From the NCBI GenBank assembly GCA_949825065.1, contig OX463859.1:13902452-13966451 (forward strand): a stretch of 64,000 bases of DNA, given 5' to 3'. The DNA is from Odontocerum albicorne (lineage: Eukaryota > Arthropoda > Insecta > Trichoptera > Odontoceridae). Below are positions 41,045 through 51,629 of this stretch, one piece after another. Under the pieces are notes generated by a model, which worked only from the letters and a program-made list of their open reading frames with translations, searched no databases and was not told the origin of the DNA. How positions within the stretch are numbered: position 1 is the first letter of the stretch; every line of letters starts with the position of its first letter. A program made the position numbers and the translations under genes.

Positions 41045-41525
41045 GTTGGGGTAGACAGAAATAACATATCTCCACTTCATTCTATCCTGGAGCATATATT
41101 TCCCTTCAGTCTCGTCTACTATATATACCTCGTCATGGATATTCTCCTTTTATAAAGATTTTTTAATATTTCTGTATCAGAATTAGATTAGTTTGGTCGC
41201 GTTTCTTTTTTCTACATTTTTCCAAACTTTTCACACCTTATAAACTACTCTAATAGATATTTCTTTATAAATCCTTCATCATTTATTCTTTTTACGTGGC
41301 CAAACAATCTCAATGTTCCTTTTTATTCACCTCAAGCCTTGCAAATTTTTCAATCCGCATTCTTTCTTAATGCCCTTGTTATTTATTCTGTCATACATTG
41401 TTTTTCTTCACGTTCTACCAAACGCTCTCATTCCTACTCAATGTATTTTACTTTCACACTTTCAGTCACATCCAATTCCTATAAAACTGAAATACTTCAC
41501 CTTACATAGGTACTCGATATATTTA
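41045..41525 (-). mobile_element. LINE-A-type 3' half
   Basis: The minus strand reads RRTMYDRINNKGIKKECGL, IEIVWPRKKNK and MLQDRMKWRYVISVYPNSGI, with frameshifts. The block order is as in LINE-A but the sequence is distinct, so it may be a sister family. Confidence 0.6.
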
Positions 41526-41697
41526 TTAATATATGACAATAAATTTTATAAATAAATAATTTGTGAAAAAAAACAACTGGTAATTTAATGTGGACACACA
41601 ATTTTATGGATCTGGCTTTGTTGCCTTTCATCTGTCGTGCCCCAGTAAACTAGGCTTTTACCTGTATGTTACTGAGGAATTGTGTTAGATAAATATA
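41525..41697 (+). mobile_element. Family E repeat
   Basis: AATGTGGACACACAATTTTA, GATCTGGCTTTGTTGCCTTT, CGTGCCCCAGTAAACTAGGC and GTATGTTACTGAGGAA. Confidence 0.65.
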
Positions 41698-41699
41698 TT

Positions 41700-41915
41700 A
41701 TTTTATTATACTTTTGCTGTATGCTACAAACCATGTGGGTTAATTGCCATGTGGCAATCTCTTCTAACCAAACAGAAAAATATTTTTAAAGAAGCCATGA
41801 GTAAAAACTAGACAAACTATTATATTTTTTAACATAAATCGGGTACCAGTGGAAATCAAACCCGCAAACTCACGATGAAAGCGGACATCTTACCAACTAG
41901 GTCACCGTGATCTAA
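41700..41915 (-). mobile_element. SINE-A, near full length
   Basis: The minus-strand head CACGGTGACCTAGTTGGTAA has box B CGGGTTTGATTTCCACTGGT. AAGAGATTGCCACATGGCAA and a tail of GCATACAGCAAAAGTATAA follow. Confidence 0.8.
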
Positions 41916-43465
41916 AAATTAATTGATTTTTCCCGTCACCTTATTATCAGCATTATCAGGAATTTATTCAGGTATTAATGAACACATTCCATCTTGAAAT
42001 TCTTAGACGTAATAACTCGTTACCATATTATTTAAAACGCAAAATAACTATCATGAACATAAAGAAATAATAAAATAATTTCAATACATAGGTATCTTTT
42101 AATTATATTTTATTAATGTGCTATATGTAAAAACGTTATTTTTTAATTTTATTGTGATGGCCGAATTTGGACTTATAAAAAATAATATAGCGTTTGTATC
42201 TGGTACGCACTCAGCTGTTAATATGATAGACTCGACTCGACTCGAAGGAGAGAAGAATATAATAAAGACGTAATATTTTAAGACGTTCGAAATTCTTATA
42301 TTTGTAATGTCATTAAGAAAACAATTTAAAATAAAAAAAAATAATTGTTTAAAGCATCTGGAAATTTAGCAACGCAAACGAGTCTGTTTTCGAGATTTAT
42401 TCGTCTAATTATTTTGTATAACGAGCGTCGCGTCATGTGACATCTCGCGGGGAATAGAATAACGAGGAAAAATAATTACCACAACTTTCCAGAGATGTCT
42501 AAAAATACAGTACATACTCGCACCACTGAAACAAAAGACATTATTTATTTGTATAGTACGTGCGAAACTTTCGTGGCAGACATTGGATTGTTTTGAGGAA
42601 AAAAGTTTATATTGTTTGCTTTTTTAACTTGGTGTATTCCGAGCTTTGTTTTCTGTGTATTATGCTCGTTTTCAGGAATATTTATTACCCTCGTTATGTC
42701 CTTTACGTAGTACAATTATTTTCATTACGCCGGTTGAGAAACACATAAATCGCTCAATCAGTTTTGTTATTACTTTAATGTATAAAAATTAATTCAGAAT
42801 GGTTAGCTTACACGTTTTAATAAATGAAGGCGGGTCATTATTTTTTAATAAATTGTAATTTTTGTTTTAAGTAGGGGTTTTATTAGAATTTATAGTTTCT
42901 TTTTTGTTTTTGAAAAATAATGACGCAATTAGTTTATGTATTTAGAAATAATTTTTAGTTTAAGTGATTGCGTACCTATACGAAAGTTTTTTCACCGACT
43001 TCAAAACCAGTGGCATAGCGAGGGTCTTCTGCACGAGGGAATAAGACAAAAAATCCCTCCCTCCTGTTGATTCTGCTTGAGTGACTCCAATGTCCTGAAA
43101 TTTGCTGTGAATTTTGCGCATTATTGGAATCTAGAAAAGCAGCGATAAATTAGAAGATTTTTTTTACCATATTAGTTAACTTATTAGTTTTTTTTGACAA
43201 TATAATTTGTAAAAACAATTTTTAATCCGAAAACTGGAAATACGTGTTGAGATGTATGTGCTTATTTGTTTTTTTAATGGACAACTTAAATAATGAAAAT
43301 TATTTAATATGTCGAACAGTTAAGGATTTTATCAAATAAGGGCAGTATGTTTGACCGCTTAAAATGAATTGTTTAATTACATGTATTGTATAGATTAACA
43401 TCAAATATCCACGCAAAATTGAACACGCATGTGATATTTTTTCAACAAAAGTAATGAAATTTATA
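41916..43465. other. Unassigned AT-rich stretch
   Basis: About 1.5 kb without recognised repeats. 42225-42260 has a short GACTC repeat (GACTCGACTCGACTCG). No gene is seen. Confidence 0.4.
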
Positions 43466-43469
43466 ATTC

Positions 43470-43660
43470 TATTATATTGAACTTTCGTTATATACAGTAC
43501 GACCTGACGGATTTCTAACTATATGACAATCTCTTCCAACCAACCAGAAAGTTGATAAATAAGTCTTATATGATAACTGGAGTAGAATCCTTTTTAAAAA
43601 TCTGAGTGCCTGCGAGAATCGAATTTTCGATAAAAGGGCTTACATACATACCGTCACGCT
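43470..43660 (-). mobile_element. SINE-A copy
   Basis: GGCAATCTCTTCC-type block (ATGACAATCTCTTCCAACCA), box B remnant CGAAAATTCGATTCTCGCAG on the minus strand and tail CGTACTGTATATAACGAAAG. The head is decayed. Confidence 0.7.
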
Positions 43661-43915
43661 ATTTCTTTCGAGCTAGGCAGATATGACAGAGTGTCAAACT
43701 TTCACATGTCATTCATCTCTTCTACATCCATACACTTCATCATACAACTCTTACGATTTCTCTGATTTTTACGATTCCTTCTTTCAAGTCTGGTTAGTTC
43801 TTTGTACCTCTCCCTAATATGATGATTATTGATGAGATAAGATGAATCATTAATTTGATGTTTTGGCCCATTGAGCATGATCAAACCATCTCAATCGTCT
43901 AAACAGTTAGGTTAG
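43661..43915 (-). mobile_element. LINE-A 3' half
   Basis: The minus strand keeps 60 open codons, including RLERRNRKNQRNRKSCMMKC and MDVEEMNDM, the N.R..CM..CMDVEE..DM block that precedes the LSAYP end. Confidence 0.65.
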
Positions 43916-44590
43916 ATTGAATTAAAAATGACTAAAGCATTTGATGGGATAGAAAAAAATCATTGTCTTCGGATTGATAAATAAGTAATTTTTTAATTAA
44001 GTTGTTAAGTACTAGACTAAAGATATTATGTGAACATTTTTGTACCGTAACATCACATTTATACACTACATTTGGTTTATAGCACGATTCTCTATTTCGT
44101 TATATCCGTTCACGAAATGTTTCTGTTTTTTACATAAAGATGTACCTCAATTATTTGTGCATACCCTATACGAGTATGTTAAAAGGATGCATGTAAAAAA
44201 GACATTAGAGCCTGTAAGATGGATTTAGACTTGCTGGAAGATAATGTTTAAGACAGAAAACTGTGATGCCAAGTGCATCGTCGAGGTACGGAGATGTGAG
44301 TGGAAGTTTAACTTGAGGACCTGCATTTACAACTAGAGGGATGAAGCATGGAGTACAACATGGATGACGTGACCGTCCGTGGATCGACTATTGATATCAG
44401 TCATCAGGACAGATGCTGTCCTTCAATAATAATATATTATTAGTCAATGTATACCTATGCTTGCCTTTTTACGATGATCAAGGGCCAACAACAGCATTCA
44501 TGTATTTTGGTCGTTTATAACTTAGTATAACATTTCACAATAATTTAAACAATTGTATATCAGACAATCTCTTAATTACTATAGTTTTTC
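43916..44590. other. Unassigned stretch
   Basis: Nothing recognised apart from TACGAGTA at 44169-44176. Confidence 0.4.
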
Positions 44591-44591
44591 A

Positions 44592-44972
44592 TGAGGTGCA
44601 TGCCCCGCAATAATGCACTGAACTTCCGTGCAGAAGGTTAACGGTTCAATCCTCGTGCTGTGCTTCTCCCCTCGAATGACACACATTTTTCTGCATAGTA
44701 TTCGGGGGTTTAAGGATACCTATGTCTACGGTCATGTAAATATTATTTCAAAAAGAGAAGAAAAAAACATGCCAGTGTACTCCGATCATCTGACTTCGAT
44801 ATGCCATCAGATCCAATACAGTGGTGTGGCTGGTGAGTTTGCTGGTGTGCAGCGGTTCACTCATTTAAAAAAAACATACACCATGGTTACAGATTTACTT
44901 TCCAACTGAAGTGACGTTAGAATGGTGAGGGAATCCTCGACTACGAGGCCCAGCAACGACGATAGTTATTTT
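44592..44972 (+). mobile_element. SINE-B, full-length reference copy
   Basis: The tRNA-like head GAGGTGCATGCCCCGCAATA has box B ACGGTTCAATCCTCG. CTCCCCTCGAATGACACACA follows, then GGGGTTTAAGGATACCTATG, an A-rich internal run and TGTACTCCGATCATCTGACT. The second half of the body is GAGTTTGCTGGTGTGCAGCG to CCTCGACTACGAGGCCCAGC. The internal A-run (44750-44770) followed by a second unrelated block suggests a composite SINE. TACGAGTA lies just past its end (44978). Confidence 0.8.
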
Positions 44973-45039
44973 ATACTTACGAGTACATGCACATATTTGT
45001 ATATTTGTTATATCGTTATTATAGAGATTTGTTTATTTA

Positions 45040-45215
45040 TATAGGGATGAATGTGAACATAAGGCTCATGCGTTGAGATGGTTTGGGTACGTGGAACGAA
45101 TGAATTAACATTACTAAAAAAACACAGTGCAAATGTAAGTGGAAGGTGTGGTAGAGAAAGAACAAGGAAGGTATGGCTAGATCAAGTGAATGATATTTTA
45201 AAAGAAGGAATTAAT
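45040..45215 (+). mobile_element. LINE-A fragment, internal
   Basis: LRWFGYVERMN, then after a shift RCGRERTRKVWLDQVNDILK with a GI end. The SAYP terminus is missing. Confidence 0.65.
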
Positions 45216-46639
45216 AATAACCATAGTTATTATAATTTTTTTAATATAAATAAGTGTTCGGAGATATCTATCTGTTTTCATTGTTTTAATTACTATGGAT
45301 ATACTATAGCATGATGATGTATGAAAATAATTATATCTAGGTAGCATATTTTTTTTTTCAATTTTATATTATTCTTCTGAAAAATGGTAAGTGGAAAAAT
45401 TGACTTTCCAATTAACAGTTTTTAATAAAATATATACTATGTATAGTAATTTATATTTCTCTTAATATTAAAGATTTTCGCTACATGAATTTAGTCATCT
45501 AGCGGATGATAGTAAAACTATTAGGCAACCACCTTTGCAGCTCACCTTTTTTTCTACTGCCCCGTAGAGCTATTATTATGTCCATAAATAAAATTGTTAA
45601 TACAATGGTATCATTATTAGTATAATGTCTTAAATGTGTTAAAAAAGAGTAAATTATTGTAATCATAATGAAGCAATAAAAACGTAGTTAAAATAAAAGA
45701 ATTTTGAAAAAAGAGTAAATGTTTCAAGTGTTCTCGATGATGCAATATTTGTACTTTGATGAATACTACACAGATGACATTATTTGTAATAATTTTACTT
45801 TGATGAACACTAAATAGATGGCACTATAAGGTTGCATTAAGTTTTTGGCGCTGAATTTCAAAATGGTTTTTCATTTTCAAGCGATGGCGGATGAGCGTTG
45901 CATAAATGAACATTTTGAACGCATTAAGAAAGCTTTGGAATTACTTTGAATGTGTCATTTTAACGCTTTGGAATTACTTTGTATGTACCATTTTAACGCT
46001 TTGGAACTGTTCTGAAGGCTTTCGAATCAATCATTCAGAAATATATGTACTATTATTTTTTTAAAAACGTTGCCGAAGATTCTTTCTTAGTAGAGGGGAC
46101 ATTTAAGTATATTGTAACATATATACTAAGGCATGCGAATATTGTGTGATCAAAATCCTGTTTTTTCTAAATGTCAACTGGTTTCGGTGTTACTTAATTT
46201 GAGTTACCTTCGGTCTTGAGGGAACAGCAAAATGCATTTTTTTCGGAATGCCTTGAAAATACAGCTTAAGACTAATGTATAAATTGAAGATTGCTTGTCT
46301 ATTGGCTAGTCTTGCTCTTTTGTTTGTCATTTAGTGACTATTATTTTAACGTTTTCTAGTCTTTTTCTCTTTTTTTTTTCAAAAATTTTACTCTTTCCCT
46401 CTTTACGTATTTCTTTTGTTCACAAATGTATTAAACTTCTTTCTTATGGTCATTTAAATGTTTTGTCATATGGTTTGACTGCAAAACATATTGATAAACG
46501 CTGAAATGACAAATTACTTAAAAAAAGGCAGCAGAAACATGTAAGTTAGATGTATTGCATTATTTTACACAATACAATTTTTTTTAATTCTATTTAAAAA
46601 TTATATTACATTATTTTGAGGTCTGCATCGACTTTAGAT
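45216..46639. other. Unassigned stretch with short internal repeats
   Basis: At 45750-45840 an ACTTTGATGAA(T/C)ACTA block recurs about 55 bases apart. At 45930-46010 CGCTTTGGAATTACTTTG occurs twice and CGCTTTGGAACTGTTCTG once. No gene is seen. Confidence 0.5.
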
Positions 46640-47040
46640 TAAATGTTTTGTTTTGCTGTTTTTGTTTAATTGGACTGAGATGCATTTTTTTTCTTTCGTT
46701 GGTTCAGAGACGCAAATATTTTGTTTTATTTCGTTGGTGTTTAGATTTTGTTTTAGTATTTTTTTTTCGTTGGCTTAGATACGCAAATATGCTTTTTTTG
46801 TTGGTGTACAGAGAGCAAATGTTTTGTTAACCGTTTTTTTTGTTCGTTGGCTTGGCAACGCACATATTTTGCTTTTTTTTTCCCGTTGGTTTAGAAATCC
46901 AAATATTTAGTTTTACTGCTTTTTTTCGTTGGTTTCGAGACGCAAATATTTTGTTTCACTGTTTTTTCTCTTTGCTTAGAGACACTTGCAAATATTTAGT
47001 TTCATCGTTTTTTTTCGTTGGTTATCAAATATTTTAAATG
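46640..47040. repeat. T-rich minisatellite, about 9 diverged units of 40-50 bp
   Basis: Units follow TTTTTTCGTTGG(T/C)TTAGA, then GACGCAAATATTTTGTTTTA, with many indels. Strong strand asymmetry: one strand is T/G-rich, the other A/C-rich. The periodic CAAATATTT blocks are the best-conserved part. Confidence 0.85.
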
Positions 47041-47099
47041 TGATTTTTTTTGTTTGGATATATCGTTGTAACCTTTCATACAGCAATTGATTTTAATCT

Positions 47100-47160
47100 G
47101 TGTATCCCTTGTATAGTTGCTAGGAAGAGATTCCCGTATGGCAATAAATTCATCATTTGT
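47100..47160 (+). mobile_element. SINE-A tail fragment
   Basis: GTTGCTAGGAAGAGATTCCC and TATGGCAATAAATTCATCA. Confidence 0.45.
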
Positions 47161-47199
47161 AAACTTGAAAATTAAATATTTTATATTTTATTTATAGTT

Positions 47200-47460
47200 A
47201 AGGCATTCACATTGTGGAGGTTTAATGACATCGTAATTTGTTTTATCAAACACTTTTTATTCCCCTTTTTGTAACGGTATAACCTTACCGGTTTCAAGAC
47301 TTTCACCCCATCATCAGGGGAGCACAAACAAGTCTTGTTTATATATTATTCCACTTTTTGTAACGGACTATTCCACTTTTTATAACGGTTTAACCGGTAA
47401 GGTTATACCGTTACAAAAAGTGGAATAAACAGTGTTTGATAAAACAAATTGCAATGAAAT
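47200..47460. mobile_element. Penelope-like termini, rearranged inverted pair
   Basis: The left part (minus) runs from AACATTGTGGAGG-like CACATTGTGGAGGTTTAATG through GTTTCAAGACTTTCACCCCA to AGCACAAACAAGTCTTGTTT. The right part (plus) has two truncated copies of TTCCACTTTTTGTAACGG inverted against each other, then GGTTATACCGTTACAAAAAG and TGGAATAAACAGTGTTTGAT. The hammerhead-like core is on the minus strand at 47291-47317. Confidence 0.8.
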
Positions 47461-48384
47461 ATTTTAACAAAAATCACCCGTGTTGTAATAAATTCCAAAA
47501 TTTATTAAAATTGAATTTAAATACTAATGAAATTTTGGGCACCAGCATGATTTTATAACTGGTGTTTCAACTGAAGCTATATAAAGAAATTATAACAATA
47601 CATAAATGTTTAATAATGGCTTAGCAAACCAATATAAACTTCCAAGTAGCGGAATTAGTATATTGAATTTATAATGAGTTTTTAATTTTTTATTTAAAAA
47701 CCAAATTAAGTTATCAGTACTAACATCAGTATTTATGGGTGTTAGAGAAAACTATGAAACTTCCTGGTTCATTGAGCTAATGATGATTATTACATCTTAA
47801 TGCAAGTCGGTCATCAGCCCGGCACTCCATTTCCTCTCACTTAAGGCCAAGATTACGAACCTTCTTTTCATAACATTATTCGGGTGGATACGAAATATTT
47901 TTTTTCAATTCTGACTACGTTTCAAATTGAAGTTTTTCATACAAGACATTCACCGCAATATTTTAATGTTGGACATGGATAGAATAATTCATCAGCTATC
48001 CCTAAAGTGTTTTTATGTCAAAGGAATAAAAGGAAGAATGGAAAAATAAATGTTTTATTCTGTACACATATTTATTTAAGAATGAAAATGAGCTATGCTG
48101 GACTGTACTTTAGATTTATTTTACAATTGGCATAAATAATTACATGAATTTTTATTATATTCTTACCGACTATATCACATATTTAAAAAATCACCTGCAA
48201 GCGTTATATTTATGTACATTATTTGTTTTTATACAACGAATCGGTCTATCTTAAAAAATATCCAAATCCGCTGATTAAGTCATCTTAAAAAAAAAATCTT
48301 AATATATTTTTCTACATCTAAGGATGTTTAAAATTCATGTATTTTTATCGAAATGAAAATATCAAATAACACTTGATATTACGA
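47461..48384. other. Unassigned AT-rich stretch
   Basis: Nothing recognised. Confidence 0.4.
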
Positions 48385-48525
48385 CATCCGTGGCCTAGTT
48401 GGTAAGGTGACTGTTTTCCAATCTAGGGTTACGGGTTTAAAACTAAATTATGATTAAAAAAAGGTTTTTATTCGGTTTTCACTTAAGATCTCTTTAACAT
48501 ATCTGAATATTTGGATAGACAAATA
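48385..48525 (+). mobile_element. SINE-A 5' half
   Basis: ATCCGTGGCCTAGTTGGTAA and GTTACGGGTTTAAAACTAAA (box B decayed), then TTTTCACTTAAGATCTCTTT. Confidence 0.6.
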
Positions 48526-48559
48526 AAATGTATTTACTGTATTTATTGACGAAGTAGGA

Positions 48560-48775
48560 CATATTGCTCGGGGTATCAATGATAAGTGTACCAAGAAAGT
48601 GCTGGAGTGGCGATCGAGATCAAGGAAAAGAAGTGCGAGAAAACTCCTAGCGAAATTGCCTTATGAGCAGAAAACTTGGTGGAAACAATGAGTTAAGAAG
48701 GAGAGGTGAGGTCTATATTTCATACTAGACCTAGCAGGAGTAATGATGATGATCATTAAAGAAGTTTGTACCTTA
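48560..48775 (+). mobile_element. RTE-like LINE 3' end
   Basis: CTKKVLEWRSRSRKRSARKL, LAKLPYEQKTWWKQ and a 3' UTR ending TAATGATGATGATCATT. It corresponds to the K.VLEWRPR..KRS.GRP block, with the TGATGA-type terminus also seen at 3838. Confidence 0.6.
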
Positions 48776-48802
48776 AGGATAAAAAATATTTAAAACTCTT
48801 AG

Positions 48803-48810
48803 ATAAAGTT
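48803..48810. repeat. Probable target duplication of the SINE-A at 48811
   Basis: ATAAAGTT occurs here and at 49008-49015, directly flanking the element. Confidence 0.6.
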
Positions 48811-49007
48811 TCATAATGACGATCTCTGTGGTCTGGCGGTAAGATACTTGTCTGCCGATCCGGAGGTTGCGGGTTCGATCCCCGCTGGAACCCAGATTTT
48901 TTTAAATAGGATTCCAGTCTGGTTAACACTTAAGGCCTATAAAAACATCTTTTTGGTTGGTTGGAAGAAATTTCCACATGGCAATAAACTCGCCAGGTTA
49001 AAAAGAA
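48811..49007 (+). mobile_element. SINE-A, best-preserved reference copy
   Basis: A tRNA-derived SINE of about 200 bp. The head CTCTGTGGTCTGGCGGTAAG contains the A-box region. GTTGCGGGTTCGATCCCCGC contains a perfect B box. The tRNA-unrelated body is GGATTCCAGTCTGGTTAACA, then TTTTGGTTGGTTGGAAGA and CACATGGCAATAAACTCGCC. Pol III transcription is expected for such a head. It has a likely 8-bp target duplication. Other copies usually end in TATGATACAATA-like tails. Confidence 0.85.
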
Positions 49008-49157
49008 ATAAAGTTCTATTCCAATAAAAATATCAAATTTCATCTGAATTTGGATATTTTTCTTTACAACACCTAGAAAAAATGTATTAAGCATGACACC
49101 CGTATATTTGGATTAAAATTACATTTAATGTAATACTAATTTTTTAAAAAAAATGTA

Positions 49158-49224
49158 AGAAGTATATCGTGTTGCACCTATGCGTAAATAAGCATTATAT
49201 ACGCATACAACACGATATACTTCT
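49158..49224. repeat. Perfect two-step hairpin
   Basis: AGAAGTATATCGTGTTG (49158-49174) pairs perfectly with 49208-49224, and TATGCGTA (49179-49186) pairs with 49200-49207 around a 13-base loop. There is only a 4-base asymmetric bulge. Confidence 0.93.
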
Positions 49225-49329
49225 AAGCGATCCATCCAGCTACATGATCTATCAAACTCGGTCTATGGATAACAAGACAAACAATCAGTTGAACAAACTA
49301 TACTACGATTATGCTTACATTCGAAGATT

Positions 49330-49455
49330 GACTATTGTTTTCCGCTAGTTTAAAATGTTTTCCATATGGAGTTGTATCTGTGTTGAGTTGACTTAAACTA
49401 TATGTGCATGTCTCGATAAAGTTATAGACTTCATCTTCAGGGCGATGCAATAAAA
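49330..49455 (-). mobile_element. Second Penelope-type terminus (minus copy)
   Basis: The minus strand reads CGCCCTGAAGATGAAGTCTA, then ACTTTATCGAGACATG and AAGTCAACTCAACACAGATA. CTGAAGA...GA(A/G)AC is again the hammerhead-like spacing. The downstream CAACTCAA.ACAG.. block is shared with 49785-49890, in opposite orientation. Confidence 0.4.
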
Positions 49456-49784
49456 CATTTTCGTAAATTCACAGAAAGCACCCACCTAGGCACCGGCACT
49501 CGCAACCGTAACGTGACCATGTATCGGCACACTCGGTCATCCGCTTACACGATAACTGGTGGCAACCAGTGTATAATTCATTACGAGCGCGCCCCCTACA
49601 CGGCAATTTCTAATTAACCTACTTGTATAATCGTCTCTATCTTTCTAAAATAGGAAGCCATGTATGTTTTAGGTGCATTGTACAATTTCTGTTGATGTTG
49701 TTTGGGTGTTTTTTTTTATGTTAATTGTCTTTTTGATGAGGCGTGAATAATGGTTTTGTACTTAATAAAGTCAGTTCCAACGAG
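49456..49784. other. Unassigned stretch between inverted termini
   Basis: 49480-49610 is GC-richer (CACCTAGGCACCGGCACTCG onward). No frame or family is recognised. Confidence 0.35.
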
Positions 49785-49890
49785 ATAAATCGTGAAGATG
49801 AAGTCTGCAATGCCTTCGAAATGTCGCCAACTCAATACAGCAACAACTCAAAATACATTTTTTAGCTAAGTAAGGGTTATTTTTTTTTAA
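49785..49890 (+). mobile_element. Second Penelope-type terminus (plus copy)
   Basis: GTGAAGATGAAGTCTGCAAT, GCCTTCGAAATGTCGCCAAC and TCAATACAGCAACAACTC. It is a decayed inverse partner of 49330-49455; the C of CUGANGA is lost. Confidence 0.4.
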
Positions 49891-50064
49891 AATTAAGGCA
49901 AGCAAGACAAACAAGATTATTATTTTGACAAAAATTAAAGAAAACAACTGGTTCACTACCTGTTCGAAAAAATAGATAGCTGCATTCTAGTTGTTTTAAG
50001 ATTGAAACTTTTGGAAGAATACCAAGGGACTCCTATTAACCTCCCTTTGTACCAAACTAGTTTG

Positions 50065-50280
50065 ATCGTTCTCGGTGGCCGTGGTCAAACGGTTAGCATT
50101 AACGTTAAACAAGCGGGCGTTCCTGCTTCGATTCTTGGTGGATTTACTACCAAACTTGTTTTGCTCTCTTTTAAACTGTTAAGACATCTGAATTTATGTA
50201 TTTCTACTACTTATATGCTGCTTATCATACATTTTTATAGTGCTGTTGAGCAACGCAAAAAATACGCTTTTTAGATGTAT
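50065..50280 (+). mobile_element. SINE-C copy
   Basis: The tRNA-like head CTCGGTGGCCGTGGTCAAAC is followed by GGTTAGCATTAACG and box B GCTTCGATTCTTGGTGG. The body has TTAAGACATCTGAATTTATG and ends with AACGCAAAAAATACGC. It shares its head with 56117. Confidence 0.6.
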
Positions 50281-50589
50281 TCATTTGTTTCTAGGTGCAT
50301 TTTTAGTACTTGTATATAGTTAGGTCTTGATTTTGAAATAAGTGTTCTTGTTCATGAAAGCAAAAAATAAAAATTAAAAGTAAAAAAAAAAGTAAAAGTA
50401 TAAGGCTCACGTTCCTTTACTCGGCTTCCAAAATTTACGAATATTCTTGAAATAACTGGAGTGTAAAATATATCAGAATGGTGAGTATTGAGTTGTGAAC
50501 GTTCATATGTAAACAGGATTCAACTCATGAAAGTATTTTTTGTTTACATAAAATAACGAATGAATATACCTCATTCCTGTTCGTGCAAC
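50281..50589. other. Unassigned stretch
   Basis: Nothing recognised. Confidence 0.35.
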
Positions 50590-50825
50590 AAAAATAAATT
50601 TGGTTTAAACTCAACATATTTACTCGTACATACGTGTAGCATATATCCTAAAATCGCAAATATATTTCAAGATAATGTCGAAGAAAATACATTTGAAAAA
50701 GAAGCTATCAAAAAGATTGGACTTATCTCATAGCAACCTCCCAGTTGAAACACACCCCCACTAATAGAAAGCAAGTCCGGCCGCGAGGACATCAGATGTA
50801 TTTTCAACTCACACCCTCAGTTTAA
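50590..50825 (+). mobile_element. Family D interspersed repeat
   Basis: AATATATTTCAAGATAATGT, AAAAGATTGGACTTATCTCA, GCAAGTCCGGCCGCGAGGAC and ATCAGATGTATTTTCAACTC, ending in CACACCCTCAG. The start carries TACTCGTA at 50621. Confidence 0.7.
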
Positions 50826-51104
50826 TACAAGTCAGTTATATATGAGTCTTTTGTATTTATACGTTTGGTACCACGATTATATGTGTTTTTTGTATTTATA
50901 CGTTTGGAGACGAACACAAATTAAAGAGCGTGACTAGGAGACAATATTGTCTTGGGTCCTATCCATCAAACATCTGATGTATTGTAGGTGTAGAACTGGC
51001 AGTTTGTCATCATATGAGTCGACAATTTTATAGAACATTAAGATATAACAACACTCACAAGGATTTCGCAGGCGTGCATGTATATTGTTATAGGATGAAT
51101 TCTT

Positions 51105-51215
51105 TTGCCAGGCTGGGACATTTTTTTACTAAAAAATCGCATTCCACCGGGAATTTAACCTGAAAACCCCGGGAGGAATTCGAGCGTCTTACCAATATTT
51201 CACTGTTAAATTCGG
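51105..51215 (-). mobile_element. SINE-A head
   Basis: On the minus strand ATTGGTAAGACGCTCGAATT is followed by GGTTTTCAGGTTAAATTCCC and GGTGGAATGCGATTTTT. Confidence 0.55.
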
Positions 51216-51239
51216 TCTTCAAAGAATAATTATATGCCA

Positions 51240-51390
51240 AGCGAAGATTAACTACAAAGAAACACTTTGTAGATCTTTCGATATGTGATAATAATACATT
51301 CGGCTTTAGGTGTAATGTAGTGTATGTGTGTAGTATTCATATTTGATCATACGTTTTGATAAAACCTCCCCAAAAGGCTTGTCTTCCTAA
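51240..51390. repeat. Family H repeat
   Basis: AGATCTTTCGATATGTGATA, TACATTCGGCTTTAGGTGTA and GTGTATGTGTGTAGTATTCA. Confidence 0.6.
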
Positions 51391-51473
51391 AACTGCACAC
51401 GCCATTCATATCTTTAAACAATAATAAGCATATAGTACCATTCCCCGCCACATGATCAACAAAGACAAAAGAC

Positions 51474-51629
51474 CTGTCGTAATACTCCATCCCTTTGAAT
51501 CGATTCGGAACAATTAATTTATTCAATGAAGACGAAATCGACCTTAAAATTCTTGAAGAAATATCTCTCGAACATTTTCGAAATAAACAATGGACATTGC
51601 CCATTAAGGAACTTGAACACAAAGTTTAA
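51474..51629 (+). pseudogene. Unidentified open coding remnant
   Basis: About 50 codons ending at a stop near 51629 read LNRFGTINLFNEDEIDLKIL, EEISLEHFRNKQWTLPIKEL and EHKV. The composition is protein-like and it abuts family H. No family is recognised; it may be a piece of a mobile-element protein. Confidence 0.3.

Noticed and set aside
48820..48895. tRNA gene
   Set aside because: Boxes A and B are good, but the cloverleaf is incomplete and the sequence continues into the SINE-A body shared by about 30 copies.
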